Source: Candidatus Magasanikiibacteriota bacterium (GTDB taxonomy: Bacteria; Patescibacteriota; Patescibacteriia; Magasanikbacterales; GWA2-37-8). Taken from it: a stretch of DNA of 51,512 nt. The notes under the pieces are model-generated. The model did not search any database, was not told the origin of the DNA, and saw only the letters and a program-made list of their open reading frames with translations. Within the stretch, counting starts at the first letter, position 1. Each line of letters starts with the position of its first letter. This document shows, in pieces, positions 23,487 through 33,368 of this stretch. A program made the position numbers and the translations under genes. Location: the NCBI GenBank assembly GCA_017991415.1, contig JAGOQR010000001.1:57873-109384 (forward strand), in the 5' to 3' direction.

Positions 23487-24953
23487 TCAATCTGTTGAAT
23501 CGGGGTACTCTGAATCATGACTATGAAAGTGTTTGATATGACCCTCTTTCATCATATCAAAATCTTTTAAACTGGCAGTCAGAGAAGCTTCGACATCTTC
23601 TGTCCATTGCTCAGGCTGTAAAGCTGTTACTAAATCTTCAGAGGAATCAGAACTATATTCTGTTGATGGTGGCTCAGTTGCAAATCCAACTACTCTTTTT
23701 ACATAAGGGTATTTTTTTAGAACACTAAGACAATATGTCATAAGCATATTGCTACGCACCTTTCTATACTGCTCATAACTGTCTACAACTTCTTTCTTTG
23801 GATAAGCAAGAGTCATGATGACATAGGCAATGCCGGCTTTATCAATAGTTGGATTTGGAAGCATGGTACGAAAAGCCCTGTCTTGAAGGTGAGACTTTTC
23901 TAAAAGCCCTAGAATCCCGCTAGCCAGCATTCGACGCATTAATCTTGGTTCGAGAGCCATACAACGAACACCAATTTCATGCTCTGCTAATATAAACTGG
24001 CCGTTATCCGGCATAATTGAAGTGCCGGCTAACATAGTACTTGTAAAGGCTTTAATCAGCTCATCCCAAATATATGAATCTTGATCTGCAGTTTTTTTTC
24101 TTATATACTGCGGATTTTTAAGCATACCAGCAAACAGTCCTTTATCTATTCCTATTCTCTGATTACCTTTCCAAGGTTGGTTATGAGGGGTGGTGAAAGA
24201 ATGTTTAGAACTCCCAGACTCCATATGAGTAAGGTAGTAAGCAAGTAATTCCTCTTCTCCCGCAGCACTTACTAAATAACCTGAACGAATAAAAATGACT
24301 TTCTGCTCTAGATAATCTGTAAAGTCAATTACGGTATCAAGCTCCCTCATTATAATATCTAAGGTAATATCATTTAAAACATGAATAAAAGTTCCTGCCG
24401 AATTTACATCACCAATGGTAAATGGAGCAAATAATTTACTGGCTTGATCATAGTGCACACCATCTTTTAACAAAGGAACTACCATAAAACTACCGCTGTC
24501 CCCATCAAAAAACTCGGTGCATGCTTCATGCGCGCCTAATGCAACAGCAATTAAATGTATTTTTCTTTTTTCCGGTGAGGGAAGTTTAATAGGTAGAGGT
24601 TTTTTACATCCCCTATCAAGGAAGATTCTATCGGGGTAATTTTTAACCCACTGCTCAGCACGCAGAAGTTGATCAGAGGACTTTTTAACAGCCCTTCTAT
24701 ACCATCTACACCAAGCCAGACCTAAATCAATATCCTTTTGCCAGCTAATAGTTTTGTCACTAAAAATAATTACATGATCGCCACAAACAACAAGAAGGTC
24801 GCAGAGCTCCTTGCCGGGTTTCATGTAAACATTTGGATATGACCAAAGATTAAGAAATGTTTGATCTGCCAATCGAGCGAGATACATTTCAGAATCTGTA
24901 GTGCCTATACTACGAACAATCTCTACCATATTATTTATTTTACTTTCTAACAA
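23487..24953 (-). CDS. Nuclease-like defence-cluster protein, unknown
   Basis: 488 aa. The N-terminal 70 residues (SEMYLARLADQTFLNLWSYPNVYMKPGKELCDLLVVCGDHVIIFSDKTI) have the order Glu22, Asp52-hydrophobic strand, then IIFSDK, which recalls the core of PD-(D/E)xK nucleases and NERD-type domains, although the last motif reads SDK rather than ExK. The rest, ending in an acidic His-rich tail, is not recognised. It lies 11 bp downstream of the RNase H gene, the last in a minus-strand series of nucleic-acid enzymes. Function not established. Confidence 0.65.
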   Translation of the reverse strand: MLESKINNMVEIVRSIGTTDSEMYLARLADQTFLNLWSYPNVYMKPGKELCDLLVVCGDHVIIFSDKTISWQKDIDLGLAWCRWYRRAVKKSSDQLLRAEQWVKNYPDRIFLDRGCKKPLPIKLPSPEKRKIHLIAVALGAHEACTEFFDGDSGSFMVVPLLKDGVHYDQASKLFAPFTIGDVNSAGTFIHVLNDITLDIIMRELDTVIDFTDYLEQKVIFIRSGYLVSAAGEEELLAYYLTHMESGSSKHSFTTPHNQPWKGNQRIGIDKGLFAGMLKNPQYIRKKTADQDSYIWDELIKAFTSTMLAGTSIMPDNGQFILAEHEIGVRCMALEPRLMRRMLASGILGLLEKSHLQDRAFRTMLPNPTIDKAGIAYVIMTLAYPKKEVVDSYEQYRKVRSNMLMTYCLSVLKKYPYVKRVVGFATEPPSTEYSSDSSEDLVTALQPEQWTEDVEASLTASLKDFDMMKEGHIKHFHSHDSEYPDSTD

Positions 24954-24964
24954 TATAGCCTCTA

Positions 24965-25780
24965 CTAATATAGTGCTAACTCAGATTTTTCAACATGTCC
25001 TACTATTTCAAATAATGGATATGCTGGTGAGTTATTAAACTGCACTCTATAATGATTCCCCCTGTGCATTTCCACATTATCAGCGGAGGTGTATGCAACA
25101 TGCTTTTTAACAAAGTCTTTTGTTTCTTCTGAGTATAGTTCAAAACTAACTACATAAACCGCATTTTTACCCTTTCCTTTTATTCGTATTCTATACGTTC
25201 TAATAATAACCTCCTGATTGGCTGCAGGAAATAAAGTTGCGGCTTTTTTATCTCGAGTTTTTCGCGACGTAATTCTACCCGGTACATAACCAAAATCTTT
25301 TTTTATAGGTGATAAGGCCCCGGCTTTTGCCAAAGCATCAACATCTTGTAGAATACCCCTAGTTTTGCCCTCCTCCCATTTTATTTCAATTTTAATCGGC
25401 GCTTTCTGCTGTGCCTTAAGTAAGTTACCCCATAAATCTTCATTTTCTATTGGCTTTCCATACGCATTTTTCCAACCATTCTTCTTCCACTGCAAAACTC
25501 GACTATGATTAGAGTATACGTACTGAGAATCTGTAATTAAAATTGCCCAAGTTGCCCTGATTTGCCTTGAATTATTTATTACAAATTCATAGCCCCTAAT
25601 ACAGGCTAACAACTCCATTCGGTTATTTGTAGATTGGTAGTAACCTTCGGAAATTCTCTCGTTCTCTTTACTCATCTCATCGGGATATTCTACAACGACT
25701 CCAATACCTCCAGGTCCAGGATTAGTTGGACGAGCAGATCCGTCAGTATATATTTTTAAAGCTCGGGAATCGTAGCACAT
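24965..25780 (-). CDS. Ribonuclease H-fold protein with extra C-terminal domain
   Basis: 271 aa. Residues 7-155 are an RNase HI domain: YTDGS with Asp13, NNRMELLA with Glu56, ITDSQYV with Asp84 and DVDALAKAG with Asp148, so the catalytic set is complete. The usual His loop is replaced by EEGKTRG. RNase HI cuts RNA in RNA-DNA hybrids. The extra 115 residues (VIIRTYRIRIKGKGKNAVYVVSFELY...) look like a small beta domain and are not recognised. Chromosomal RNase HI is shorter; this is an element-borne variant beside nuclease and helicase genes. Confidence 0.85.
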   Translation of the reverse strand: MCYDSRALKIYTDGSARPTNPGPGGIGVVVEYPDEMSKENERISEGYYQSTNNRMELLACIRGYEFVINNSRQIRATWAILITDSQYVYSNHSRVLQWKKNGWKNAYGKPIENEDLWGNLLKAQQKAPIKIEIKWEEGKTRGILQDVDALAKAGALSPIKKDFGYVPGRITSRKTRDKKAATLFPAANQEVIIRTYRIRIKGKGKNAVYVVSFELYSEETKDFVKKHVAYTSADNVEMHRGNHYRVQFNNSPAYPLFEIVGHVEKSELALY

Positions 25781-25820
25781 CTAAGGTCGTTTAAGGCTAA
25801 ACCTAACTAGAAGATTAAAA

Positions 25821-26165
25821 CTAAATAAAACCCATTATCCGATGCTTTTTAAAAGCATTACACCGACCGCAGACAATTTGCAGGTTCTTGATATGATTTG
25901 AACCAAAGCTTTGCGATACCACCTTCTTACTCCCCACCATCTTCATATGCCGCAACTTCTTATTTAATTCGTTTGATGAGAGTGGAATATAATGATCGAC
26001 ATCAAATTTTTTTACTTTACTACAATCAGGATGGGCTTTGAGTTGACAGATTAAATCAACGCTTGCCGTGAGTGTTTTAAACACTTGGTTACGAATTTTA
26101 TTAAACTCTTTTCTCTTTATGGCTGGACTGCGGAAATCAAAATAGTCACTATATTTTTGTATCAA
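25821..26165 (-). CDS. HNH endonuclease
   Basis: 114 aa. The HNH core is visible: VDHYIPLS with Asp57-His58, SNHIKNLQIVCGRCNAFKKHR with Asn94 and His108, and zinc-binding Cys40, Cys48, Cys99 and Cys102. Such enzymes nick or cut DNA with one metal ion. The small size and the position between the RNase H and 93-aa genes suggest it is part of the cluster. The start MIQKYSDYF lacks a strong ribosome site. Confidence 0.85.
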   Translation of the reverse strand: MIQKYSDYFDFRSPAIKRKEFNKIRNQVFKTLTASVDLICQLKAHPDCSKVKKFDVDHYIPLSSNELNKKLRHMKMVGSKKVVSQSFGSNHIKNLQIVCGRCNAFKKHRIMGFI

Positions 26166-26288
26166 AAGATCTGGATTGCCATCTGATAAGAGGCTGGTAA
26201 AAAAATTAAGGTCCTCTGGATATTGGAAATTTAAAGGGTTAAGAATATTTTTAAATTAAGAAGTAGCTCTACTGAAACAGAAAGGCTC

Positions 26289-26570
26289 TTATTCTTTTGA
26301 GTGTCTTTTCTGAGCCCTTACACTATATGCAATATCCTCTACTGCGGCTAACTTAGCCCTGCTTAAAACGGCCTTAATAGCCCGTGGTATATCTTCAAAA
26401 TAATGGAACATCTCTTTTTGCGTACCAATCCCTTTAGTGGCATTGGCTTCTAAATGAACGTTGCCGCAGGTCCAGAATGGAGTTGCGTCTTTCTTTTTCC
26501 CTACTTTATCTGGTAGATCGTTGGTAAAAAATCTAATGGTAACGCCGATCGTTTTATTGTCTTTTTTCAT
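26289..26570 (-). CDS. Small conserved-looking protein, unknown function
   Basis: 93 aa, MKKDNKTIGVTIRFFTNDLPDKVGKKKDATPFWTCGNVHLEANATKGI; a beta-alpha small domain with a basic tail (RAQKRHSKE). No membrane segment. It lies 54 bp after rmuC on the same strand. No family recognised. Confidence 0.6.
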   Translation of the reverse strand: MKKDNKTIGVTIRFFTNDLPDKVGKKKDATPFWTCGNVHLEANATKGIGTQKEMFHYFEDIPRAIKAVLSRAKLAAVEDIAYSVRAQKRHSKE

Positions 26571-26623
26571 AGTTAAAATTTAAGTATTAATGTTTAGAAA
26601 AATAAATTTACCACAATTCCAAG

Positions 26624-28120
26624 CTAAACGACAAGCTTTTTTTCTTGTTCAACAATAGCCTCTATTACCTCCTCTACCGGATCATTACCCAACAGTTGAA
26701 GAGCCTCGGCTTTGGGTAGCTCCTGCACATCACGGAGTTTCCGCTCAATCACTCTAGACCGAACTCCTGCCTGATCAATAACACTGCTAGCTTCGGAAAG
26801 TTTTTTCTGCGTTTTATCTAAAATATCACCAAAACGACTAAATTCGGTTTTAACAGCACCAAGAACTTCCCACACCTCACTAGATCTTTTTTCTATGGCT
26901 AAAGTTCTGAATCCCATTTGTAAGCTATTCAAAAAAGCACCTAGCGTAGTAGGCCCTGTTATATTAACCTTACATTCACGCTGAAGCATTTCAAAGAGTC
27001 CATTAATACGCAGAACTTCGGCATACAGCCCTTCAAACGGCAGGAACATAATCGCAAAATCTGTGGTATTTGGCGGATCAACATACTTATCTCGAATGTC
27101 TTTGGCAAACGACTTTATTTTAGCGGCTAACTGTTTGCTAGCTGTTTCAATAAGAAGTGGGTCAGATTTTTCATATGCAGCCAATAATAACTCATAGTCC
27201 TCTGTTGGAAATTTAGAATCTATCGGCAACCAAACTGTTTTATTTTTATCATCTCGACCGGGTAACTTAATGGCAAACTCAACTACCGCACCACTCCCCT
27301 CTTTAGTTTTAACATTTTTAGAATACTGCTCAGCAGTCAGAAGCTGTTCTAATAAATTTTCTAATTGATACTCACCTAGAACACCTTTAGTCTTCACGTT
27401 AGATAGTACTTTTTTAAGGTCACCTACACCCGTAGCCAATACCTGCATCTCACCAAGACCTTTATGAACTAGATCCAATTTATCCGTCACCATTTTAAAG
27501 GACTGACCAAGCCTGTTCTCTAGTGTATTATGTAATTTTTCATCAACGGTAGCACGCATTTTCTCCAACTTATCGCTATTGTCATCTTGAATTAATTTGA
27601 GTTTTCCCTCCATAGCCTCACGCATAATATCAAGCCTATTTTCTATAGCCTTAATTAATTCACCCTGTTTAATAAGCAGGTCGTCTAATTTTAACTTCTG
27701 AGAATCATTTAGGTCTTTTACACTAGCACCGAACGTATCTTGAAATGATTTTAAGGCTTTACTTAAATCTTCTTTACCTTCTTTATTACTACTGTTAATC
27801 TGGGCTGAAAACGCATCGAGCTGATTTTTCTGAAGAGTAGCAATATCCACAATTTGCTTTGAAAGAGAGGCGGAAAAATTACTAAATGAAGTACTCAATT
27901 CCTCTCGAGCAGTTTTAGAGCTAAGACCTGATTCTGATCGACTTCTTACCAGTTCGTCCTTAAGCAAATTTTCAAACCTTATCAAAAATTTTTCGCTATC
28001 ACTAAACAACTGTTTAATTTCTGTTAAATTTTTATCTTGGTTAGATTTAAATTTTAAAAGAAATATTACATAGATACTAGCTGCGGCTGAAATAAAAATT
28101 GCGATGGTTAGAAGTAACAT
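26624..28120 (-). CDS. rmuC: RmuC family DNA recombination protein
   Basis: 498 aa. N-terminal membrane helix (LLLTIAIFISAAASIYVIFLL, 2-22), long coiled coil (about 25-230), then the RmuC domain with WLPIDSKFPTEDYELLLAAYE, PPNTTDFAIMFLPFEGLYAEVLR and GPTTLGAFLNSLQMGFRTLAIEKRS. RmuC is a nuclease-fold protein thought to limit DNA rearrangement by cutting DNA structures. Here it lies 17 bp after the helicase-Vsr gene, so the two are very likely co-expressed and may work on the same DNA. Confidence 0.9.
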   Translation of the reverse strand: MLLLTIAIFISAAASIYVIFLLKFKSNQDKNLTEIKQLFSDSEKFLIRFENLLKDELVRSRSESGLSSKTAREELSTSFSNFSASLSKQIVDIATLQKNQLDAFSAQINSSNKEGKEDLSKALKSFQDTFGASVKDLNDSQKLKLDDLLIKQGELIKAIENRLDIMREAMEGKLKLIQDDNSDKLEKMRATVDEKLHNTLENRLGQSFKMVTDKLDLVHKGLGEMQVLATGVGDLKKVLSNVKTKGVLGEYQLENLLEQLLTAEQYSKNVKTKEGSGAVVEFAIKLPGRDDKNKTVWLPIDSKFPTEDYELLLAAYEKSDPLLIETASKQLAAKIKSFAKDIRDKYVDPPNTTDFAIMFLPFEGLYAEVLRINGLFEMLQRECKVNITGPTTLGAFLNSLQMGFRTLAIEKRSSEVWEVLGAVKTEFSRFGDILDKTQKKLSEASSVIDQAGVRSRVIERKLRDVQELPKAEALQLLGNDPVEEVIEAIVEQEKKLVV

Positions 28121-28137
28121 ATAAAAAATTAATAGAT

Positions 28138-31100
28138 TTAGAAACCATTACCCTGCTCGTCGTGCTCAAGCTGAGCATCCCACTCTCTTTGAATCTCTTG
28201 AGCTCGACTACGTACCCTCTCTACTAGTTCGGAATTTTCTTTTATAGGCATGATAGACGTTTCTCTTTCAGGTGTAATACCTAATTCTTCAAGCCTGCGA
28301 TATACCACAGTCATTGCGCGCTCAGGATCACGGAAAAATACACTCCCACGAATATGTATAAATTTCCACCCTAGCCGCTCTAAAATTGCCTGCCGATCCA
28401 TATCTTCCGTAAGTTTCTCTGGACCGTGCCAACGTTCTCCGTCGCATTCTATCGCGACACGGTTTATAACCATATCAATCCTATAAGCTCCGACACGAAA
28501 TTGTGGCTGCACTTTAAAACCACGCTCTAGCAGTCGTGCCATAACTTTTTCCTCGAATGGAGATTCTGCCTTTGGTAAAACTTCTTCCAGCTCTCTTTGC
28601 CAGGCTTTCGGATCAAGCATATGTTCTATGAATCGTTTACGAATATCCCCTGGTTTTAAATCTGTCTCATGGTTCAAACTATAAACGAGCCACATCTGGT
28701 CTTTTGCGCGACTAGCAGCAACATTATATCTTTTTCTAAATAGTTTCCGATTAGCATCGCCGTCTTTGAGATTTAACGGACCGTCAGAAGGTGAATCAAC
28801 CATAGATAGGAACATTACATCCCGCTGGTCGCCTTGAAAATGTGCGGGGCTACCGCAAATAATATCACGTTGCTGATATACATCGGGCGACAATTTAGCC
28901 CGCAATAATTTTTCAATTTCGCCAGCCTGCCTATCCCCTAACAGACCAATTATTCCGAATGTCTTTTTCTTATATTCTGGCTGTTCAATTGCAGCACAAA
29001 CCAACGCAGCAGTGGTTCTTACTTCAATTTCGTTAATATTGTCGTTCTCATCCTTTTTACCCTCCACGCGGTACGGAACGACATTTGGGTGAAGTGAGAT
29101 TGAGGTTTCTTCTCTTAGTGGTTTTATTTCCCCTCCATAAGATAATCGGTTGCTAAAGGCGATAATATCAGGCGCGCAACGGAAATGCTCTACTAACCGA
29201 ATAACATTACCGAATACAGTCTTTGCAAAATCATAAATAGATGTTTCTCCGTCATAGTACTCTTTATGAGGAATGCCATCTAAATACGTTCGAATCAGTT
29301 TAATAATTTCCTCGGTCTCAATTAACGGGGCTGTTGGTGTAACCTGCTCATCGTCTCCCACTACAATTGTTTGCTTTCCAAGATACAAAGCTAACATTGC
29401 TAACGGGTCACATTGACTGGCTTCATCAATTATAACAACGTCGAATCTTGTGGTGAGTGGACTAAAATTTTCAACAACTTCACTAAGCGGCATAATCCAT
29501 ACCGGTACTGCTCCTTTAGCAGCCTCCATTTCTTTCCGTGCGGCCTGACGCATGATTTCGTCCTTTTTACCATTACCTCCTTTTGTTTTTTTAGCTTGAA
29601 GTGTTGCGTAGGCATTTAATGCGCGTCGCTCCTCGGGTCTAACTGTCTTGATTTGTTTGAGCCATGTTTGTTTTGCAACAAGGGCCGACGTAACTTCTAA
29701 TAATTGTTTATTTAAACTTTCAATCAGTTCTTGTAAGTCTTCTAGCGAAACTGAGGCGCGCCGCTCAAGCTCGTCATGTAATTGACGCCACTCCCATGCG
29801 GACTCTGGGTTACCAGGCGACTGAGCCTGAGCATGATTTGCAGTCCGCATTTGGATTGCGGATGACCATGCAGGCGCACATACAGAGATTCTCTTTAAAA
29901 GAGAGCTACGTAATTTAAAATCCTGATCAAGCGCCTTTAGATGGTTTAAATTATTATATGACTGAGTATATTTTTCTGAATCTAGATCCGTAACAGACTG
30001 ACGCAAATGCCTGGTTAGTAATCCGTCTTTCTCAGATTCAGCTGGAATTTGTGACTGATAAATAAGATGCTTATTTTTAAGATCCTGTAAACGGATTGCA
30101 ATTGAACGCGCATTTAATATCTTTCCAAAATCACCCAGAATAGCTGACCGCAGACGAACCAACTCACCATTATTACCGATTTCAGGCTTAGTGCTATCGA
30201 GATAAGCTGCCCAATTAAAACCAAGGCGTTTTAGTTCTTTTTCAAGCGGAATCCAAATTGTGTCATGCCAACTTAAAGAATTTTGAATTCGGGTAATATA
30301 CTGACGGCAAAGTTGCTCTGGTTTTTCTCCAAGCTCTGTAATTGTCGGTGCTCCTCCACTTACCATCTGCCTTCCCCACCAGGCACGCAACTGGTCGCGT
30401 AAACTTATAACACGCAGGTGTGCCTGAATAGCTTGCAGGTGCTCTTTTTGTTTTAAATCTATTGGTCGTTCACTTATCTGAACTGTACTAAGCAACTGAA
30501 ACCAGTGGCGTTTCGTTACCTTGGTGAATAATCCAAGTGAACCGCCATTTTCTATTGCAATGACTATTTCATTAATAATCGGAAGTACTTCGTGTGCTGG
30601 ACGGCTGTCAGAAATAGCTGGGCCATACTTCATTATGAGGCCGTTTAATTCCTGAATTTCCTCCCAAGAACCATCAATAAACTCAGCAAATGATTCCCAA
30701 GGTTTTTTTGATAGATCTCCATCACGACCCGCTTGTACTGCTTCCATTTGCCACGGTTCACTGTCTTTAAAAAATTCAATCGCTTTTGATGCAGATGCTA
30801 CAAGCTGTTCTACCTCTTCCGGCTGAACAAACTGAGCACCATCATTCCAATATTCCTTCCCAAAAATAATATCCTTTGCGGATGCTTCTCTTATGTCAAT
30901 TTCTAATTTACTAAATTCTGTTACTGTGGGGAGCTTGCTTAAATCTGGTCGTTGGCTACTAAATTCTCTCTCATCTTCAAAATTTATTGTTTTATTTGTT
31001 TGATAAAGCTCAATAACTTCTGTAGATGTAATGGGAAGACCCGTGCCTAAATTTACTGGACCTGGAATCCAGCCATCAACAGCCTCATGCTCTCGAACTT

Positions 31101-32709
31101 TTTTTGCCGCTTCTATTGGCTGAATTCCTTTACCACCAAAAACAATTTCCCGGATTTCATCTTCACGGGCATCAAAAAGTTTCTGTCTAACATTTCGAAG
31201 CTCACCGATAATTTTACTTCTTTCAACTCTTAGGTTGCTAACTTCTTTCTCCAACAGCTCTTCATTCTGTGAAAGTTTTACGCTTATATCTTTAACGGAT
31301 TTCTGGAGCTCTTCAATATTCTGTTTTTCTTTTTGCAAGACACTGACACATAGGGACTGAATATCTGTAACAATCTCTTTACGCAAAACACGCAGTGCTT
31401 TAGAAGATTGTGCTGTCACAAGCACACGTTTACCTTGCGACAATAAATGTCCAATGAGATTAGCAATGGTGTGGGTCTTGCCTGTGCCTGGCGGACCCTG
31501 CACTAAAACCGTGCTTCGTCTTCCTAGCTGTTTTGCAATTTGTAGCTGTTCTTGATTTGCTGACTTACTTAACAAAATTTCTTCATCTTCATTTCCAAAC
31601 GTGGACACTTCTATTTCTTCTTTCGAAAGTATGACCTCTTCGTGATCAATACCTAGAATTTGCATCATCGCAACAGAAAATTCTTCGCCTGATTGTATAC
31701 GATTAGCAACATCTTTAAGAAGCAGTTCAATTGCATGACCTAGACCTCCGCGACGTTCACGCAAAAAAATGACTGGGTTACGCTGTATAGTAATACAGTC
31801 TGCGAGTTTAGTTTTGTTGTCATCTAAATATTGACCTCCATTAGGAAAAAGGCCTTGGATAAGACGACGGAGAAAACCTGAAGTATCTGCTTGTCCAAGT
31901 GGGTCAAGCGCTAGACTACTCAGTTCGTTAACACAACGAACAAGTTGTTGTGTATCAAGATTTGGAAGCGCTCGTAAAAAATCAACGCACAGTTCTGCTG
32001 GCTGTTCCTTCCTACGAATAATAAACTGCGGATTCTTTTTCTCTGGAAAAAATTCCAACTCCAAACGCCTAAGAAGAACTGGATGTCTAAAATCCCCAGT
32101 AAGCTCATCCGAACACTCCACAATACCTTCTCCAATAAGTAATTCTACCCGATCACCTTCTCTATCCATGTAGCCATAGAGCTCATACACTTTTTCAAAA
32201 AGTTTAACGGCCTCCCATGTAGATTGTTCGTTGTTAGCCCATTCATTTCTTACCTTTATCCATGTCTCAAGGGCATCTTGCCTTTTACCTTTGTCATCAA
32301 ATTGCTCAATTAATGTTTCACCTTCTTTAGTTACAACATTTCTACTATCACGCACTTCTGCCTTTTGGTCTATTTTTGTCCAGCCTGGCAAAAGCCAGTC
32401 GGATAAAATTTCGGGCGGTTTTGGGCAAGGCGCCATAACAGGTCTGGCAACCTGAAGTAAAATATCATTTTCATCCTTCTTTATATCCTCATCTTCATCC
32501 GTCTCTTTTTCTTCCTTAGTAAGGGTATATTCATTAAGTTTGATGGCGGGATGTTTAGGTAAAGAGCCTAACCACAGAGTAGCAATCTGCTGGGAGATAT
32601 CGCGAACAACCGGTGTACGCAGGTCATGGTAAGCATTAAGAAATTCAAAAAGACTTTTAAAGCGTTCTTGAATGATTGGGGCCTGTTGCGAATCCTTGAA
32701 AATTGACAT
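28138..32709 (-). CDS. SF1 helicase fused to C-terminal Vsr-like nuclease
   Basis: 1523 aa. The N-terminal 380 residues resemble the DUF4011-type region. Walker A is in VLVQGPPGTGKTHTIANLIG (about 400), Walker B in VVIIDEASQCDPLAML (about 1093), motif III in IVVGDDEQVTP, and motif VI in RYNVAASRAKDQMWLV (about 1330). The end (ESPFEEKVMARLLERGFKVQPQFRVGAYRIDMVINRVAIECDGERWHG, about 1380-1430) is a Vsr/DUF559 endonuclease domain with the Glu-Cys-Asp-Gly-Glu core and DRQAILERLGWKFIHIRG. Helicase-Vsr fusions of this type occur among antiphage proteins. It would unwind and cut target DNA. An inverted repeat (32744-32774) lies just upstream. Confidence 0.88.
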   Translation of the reverse strand: MSIFKDSQQAPIIQERFKSLFEFLNAYHDLRTPVVRDISQQIATLWLGSLPKHPAIKLNEYTLTKEEKETDEDEDIKKDENDILLQVARPVMAPCPKPPEILSDWLLPGWTKIDQKAEVRDSRNVVTKEGETLIEQFDDKGKRQDALETWIKVRNEWANNEQSTWEAVKLFEKVYELYGYMDREGDRVELLIGEGIVECSDELTGDFRHPVLLRRLELEFFPEKKNPQFIIRRKEQPAELCVDFLRALPNLDTQQLVRCVNELSSLALDPLGQADTSGFLRRLIQGLFPNGGQYLDDNKTKLADCITIQRNPVIFLRERRGGLGHAIELLLKDVANRIQSGEEFSVAMMQILGIDHEEVILSKEEIEVSTFGNEDEEILLSKSANQEQLQIAKQLGRRSTVLVQGPPGTGKTHTIANLIGHLLSQGKRVLVTAQSSKALRVLRKEIVTDIQSLCVSVLQKEKQNIEELQKSVKDISVKLSQNEELLEKEVSNLRVERSKIIGELRNVRQKLFDAREDEIREIVFGGKGIQPIEAAKKVREHEAVDGWIPGPVNLGTGLPITSTEVIELYQTNKTINFEDEREFSSQRPDLSKLPTVTEFSKLEIDIREASAKDIIFGKEYWNDGAQFVQPEEVEQLVASASKAIEFFKDSEPWQMEAVQAGRDGDLSKKPWESFAEFIDGSWEEIQELNGLIMKYGPAISDSRPAHEVLPIINEIVIAIENGGSLGLFTKVTKRHWFQLLSTVQISERPIDLKQKEHLQAIQAHLRVISLRDQLRAWWGRQMVSGGAPTITELGEKPEQLCRQYITRIQNSLSWHDTIWIPLEKELKRLGFNWAAYLDSTKPEIGNNGELVRLRSAILGDFGKILNARSIAIRLQDLKNKHLIYQSQIPAESEKDGLLTRHLRQSVTDLDSEKYTQSYNNLNHLKALDQDFKLRSSLLKRISVCAPAWSSAIQMRTANHAQAQSPGNPESAWEWRQLHDELERRASVSLEDLQELIESLNKQLLEVTSALVAKQTWLKQIKTVRPEERRALNAYATLQAKKTKGGNGKKDEIMRQAARKEMEAAKGAVPVWIMPLSEVVENFSPLTTRFDVVIIDEASQCDPLAMLALYLGKQTIVVGDDEQVTPTAPLIETEEIIKLIRTYLDGIPHKEYYDGETSIYDFAKTVFGNVIRLVEHFRCAPDIIAFSNRLSYGGEIKPLREETSISLHPNVVPYRVEGKKDENDNINEIEVRTTAALVCAAIEQPEYKKKTFGIIGLLGDRQAGEIEKLLRAKLSPDVYQQRDIICGSPAHFQGDQRDVMFLSMVDSPSDGPLNLKDGDANRKLFRKRYNVAASRAKDQMWLVYSLNHETDLKPGDIRKRFIEHMLDPKAWQRELEEVLPKAESPFEEKVMARLLERGFKVQPQFRVGAYRIDMVINRVAIECDGERWHGPEKLTEDMDRQAILERLGWKFIHIRGSVFFRDPERAMTVVYRRLEELGITPERETSIMPIKENSELVERVRSRAQEIQREWDAQLEHDEQGNGF

Positions 32710-32743
32710 AGCTTAACAGAAAATATAGTGTCTTAATTCTAAG

Positions 32744-32774
32744 CTTTTAGCAGTAAGTTGGCAAGTGCTAAAAG
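32744..32774. promoter_or_regulatory. Inverted repeat upstream of the helicase operon
   Basis: CTTTTAGCA (32744-32752) and TGCTAAAAG (32766-32774), perfect 9-bp arms with a 13-bp spacer, 35 bp before the helicase start and just downstream of a TAGTATAAGG -10-like stretch on the minus strand. Probable operator or leader hairpin. Confidence 0.5.
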
Positions 32775-32873
32775 GACAAATAAAAAAATCCTTATACTAG
32801 GCTAAAATTAGGAAAAATTGGGACTAGTTTATTTATCTATTTTTGAGAATATTTTTATCGTGGAAACATGCTC

Positions 32874-33362
32874 TTATTGGACAATTTTGTTAACTGTTTC
32901 CTTATCCAAAACCGGCTTAAACACCTTCTCCAAAATCTCATTCCCAACCCCTTCATAACCCTTAATACCAAATTCTTCCATCAGAAGCTCTAAGTCCTCA
33001 CGCCATGGTCCTAGATAAATCCAGTCATTTTTTGTATCTTCAATAAATTTATCGGATTCATAATAATGATCCTCCGGTGTCATCGCATATTCCTTTTCCC
33101 GACGCTCTGTTTCAATGGCCTTGCACTCACTACAGCCACAGCCGTGCTCATGCAGGTTATTATCTTCATCCCAACGACCTTCCGAGTCGCTGCCGGCATA
33201 TTCTTCTTTATCTATTTCTTGAGTTTCTGTTTCTTTTTTTTCAAGTTTATTTTTATATTTCTTTAACATCTTTTTATCAAGCGGATACAAGCGGCTTATC
33301 AAAAGAACGGCCAAATCTTTATGGCTTATTAGAAAATTTATTGCTTGCACCCGCTTATCCAT
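32874..33362 (-). CDS. Acidic protein with HxHxCxCxxC cluster, unknown
   Basis: 162 aa, very acidic in the middle (ETQEIDKEEYAGSDSEGRWDEDN), with LHEHGCGCSECKAIE, a likely metal-binding knot. The first 35 residues are helical and hydrophobic in patches (INFLISHKDLAVLLISRLYPLD) but not a clear membrane helix. It lies 6 bp after the EGF-like gene, so it is probably translated with it. No family recognised. Confidence 0.6.
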   Translation of the reverse strand: MDKRVQAINFLISHKDLAVLLISRLYPLDKKMLKKYKNKLEKKETETQEIDKEEYAGSDSEGRWDEDNNLHEHGCGCSECKAIETERREKEYAMTPEDHYYESDKFIEDTKNDWIYLGPWREDLELLMEEFGIKGYEGVGNEILEKVFKPVLDKETVNKIVQ

Positions 33363-33368
33363 ACATCA

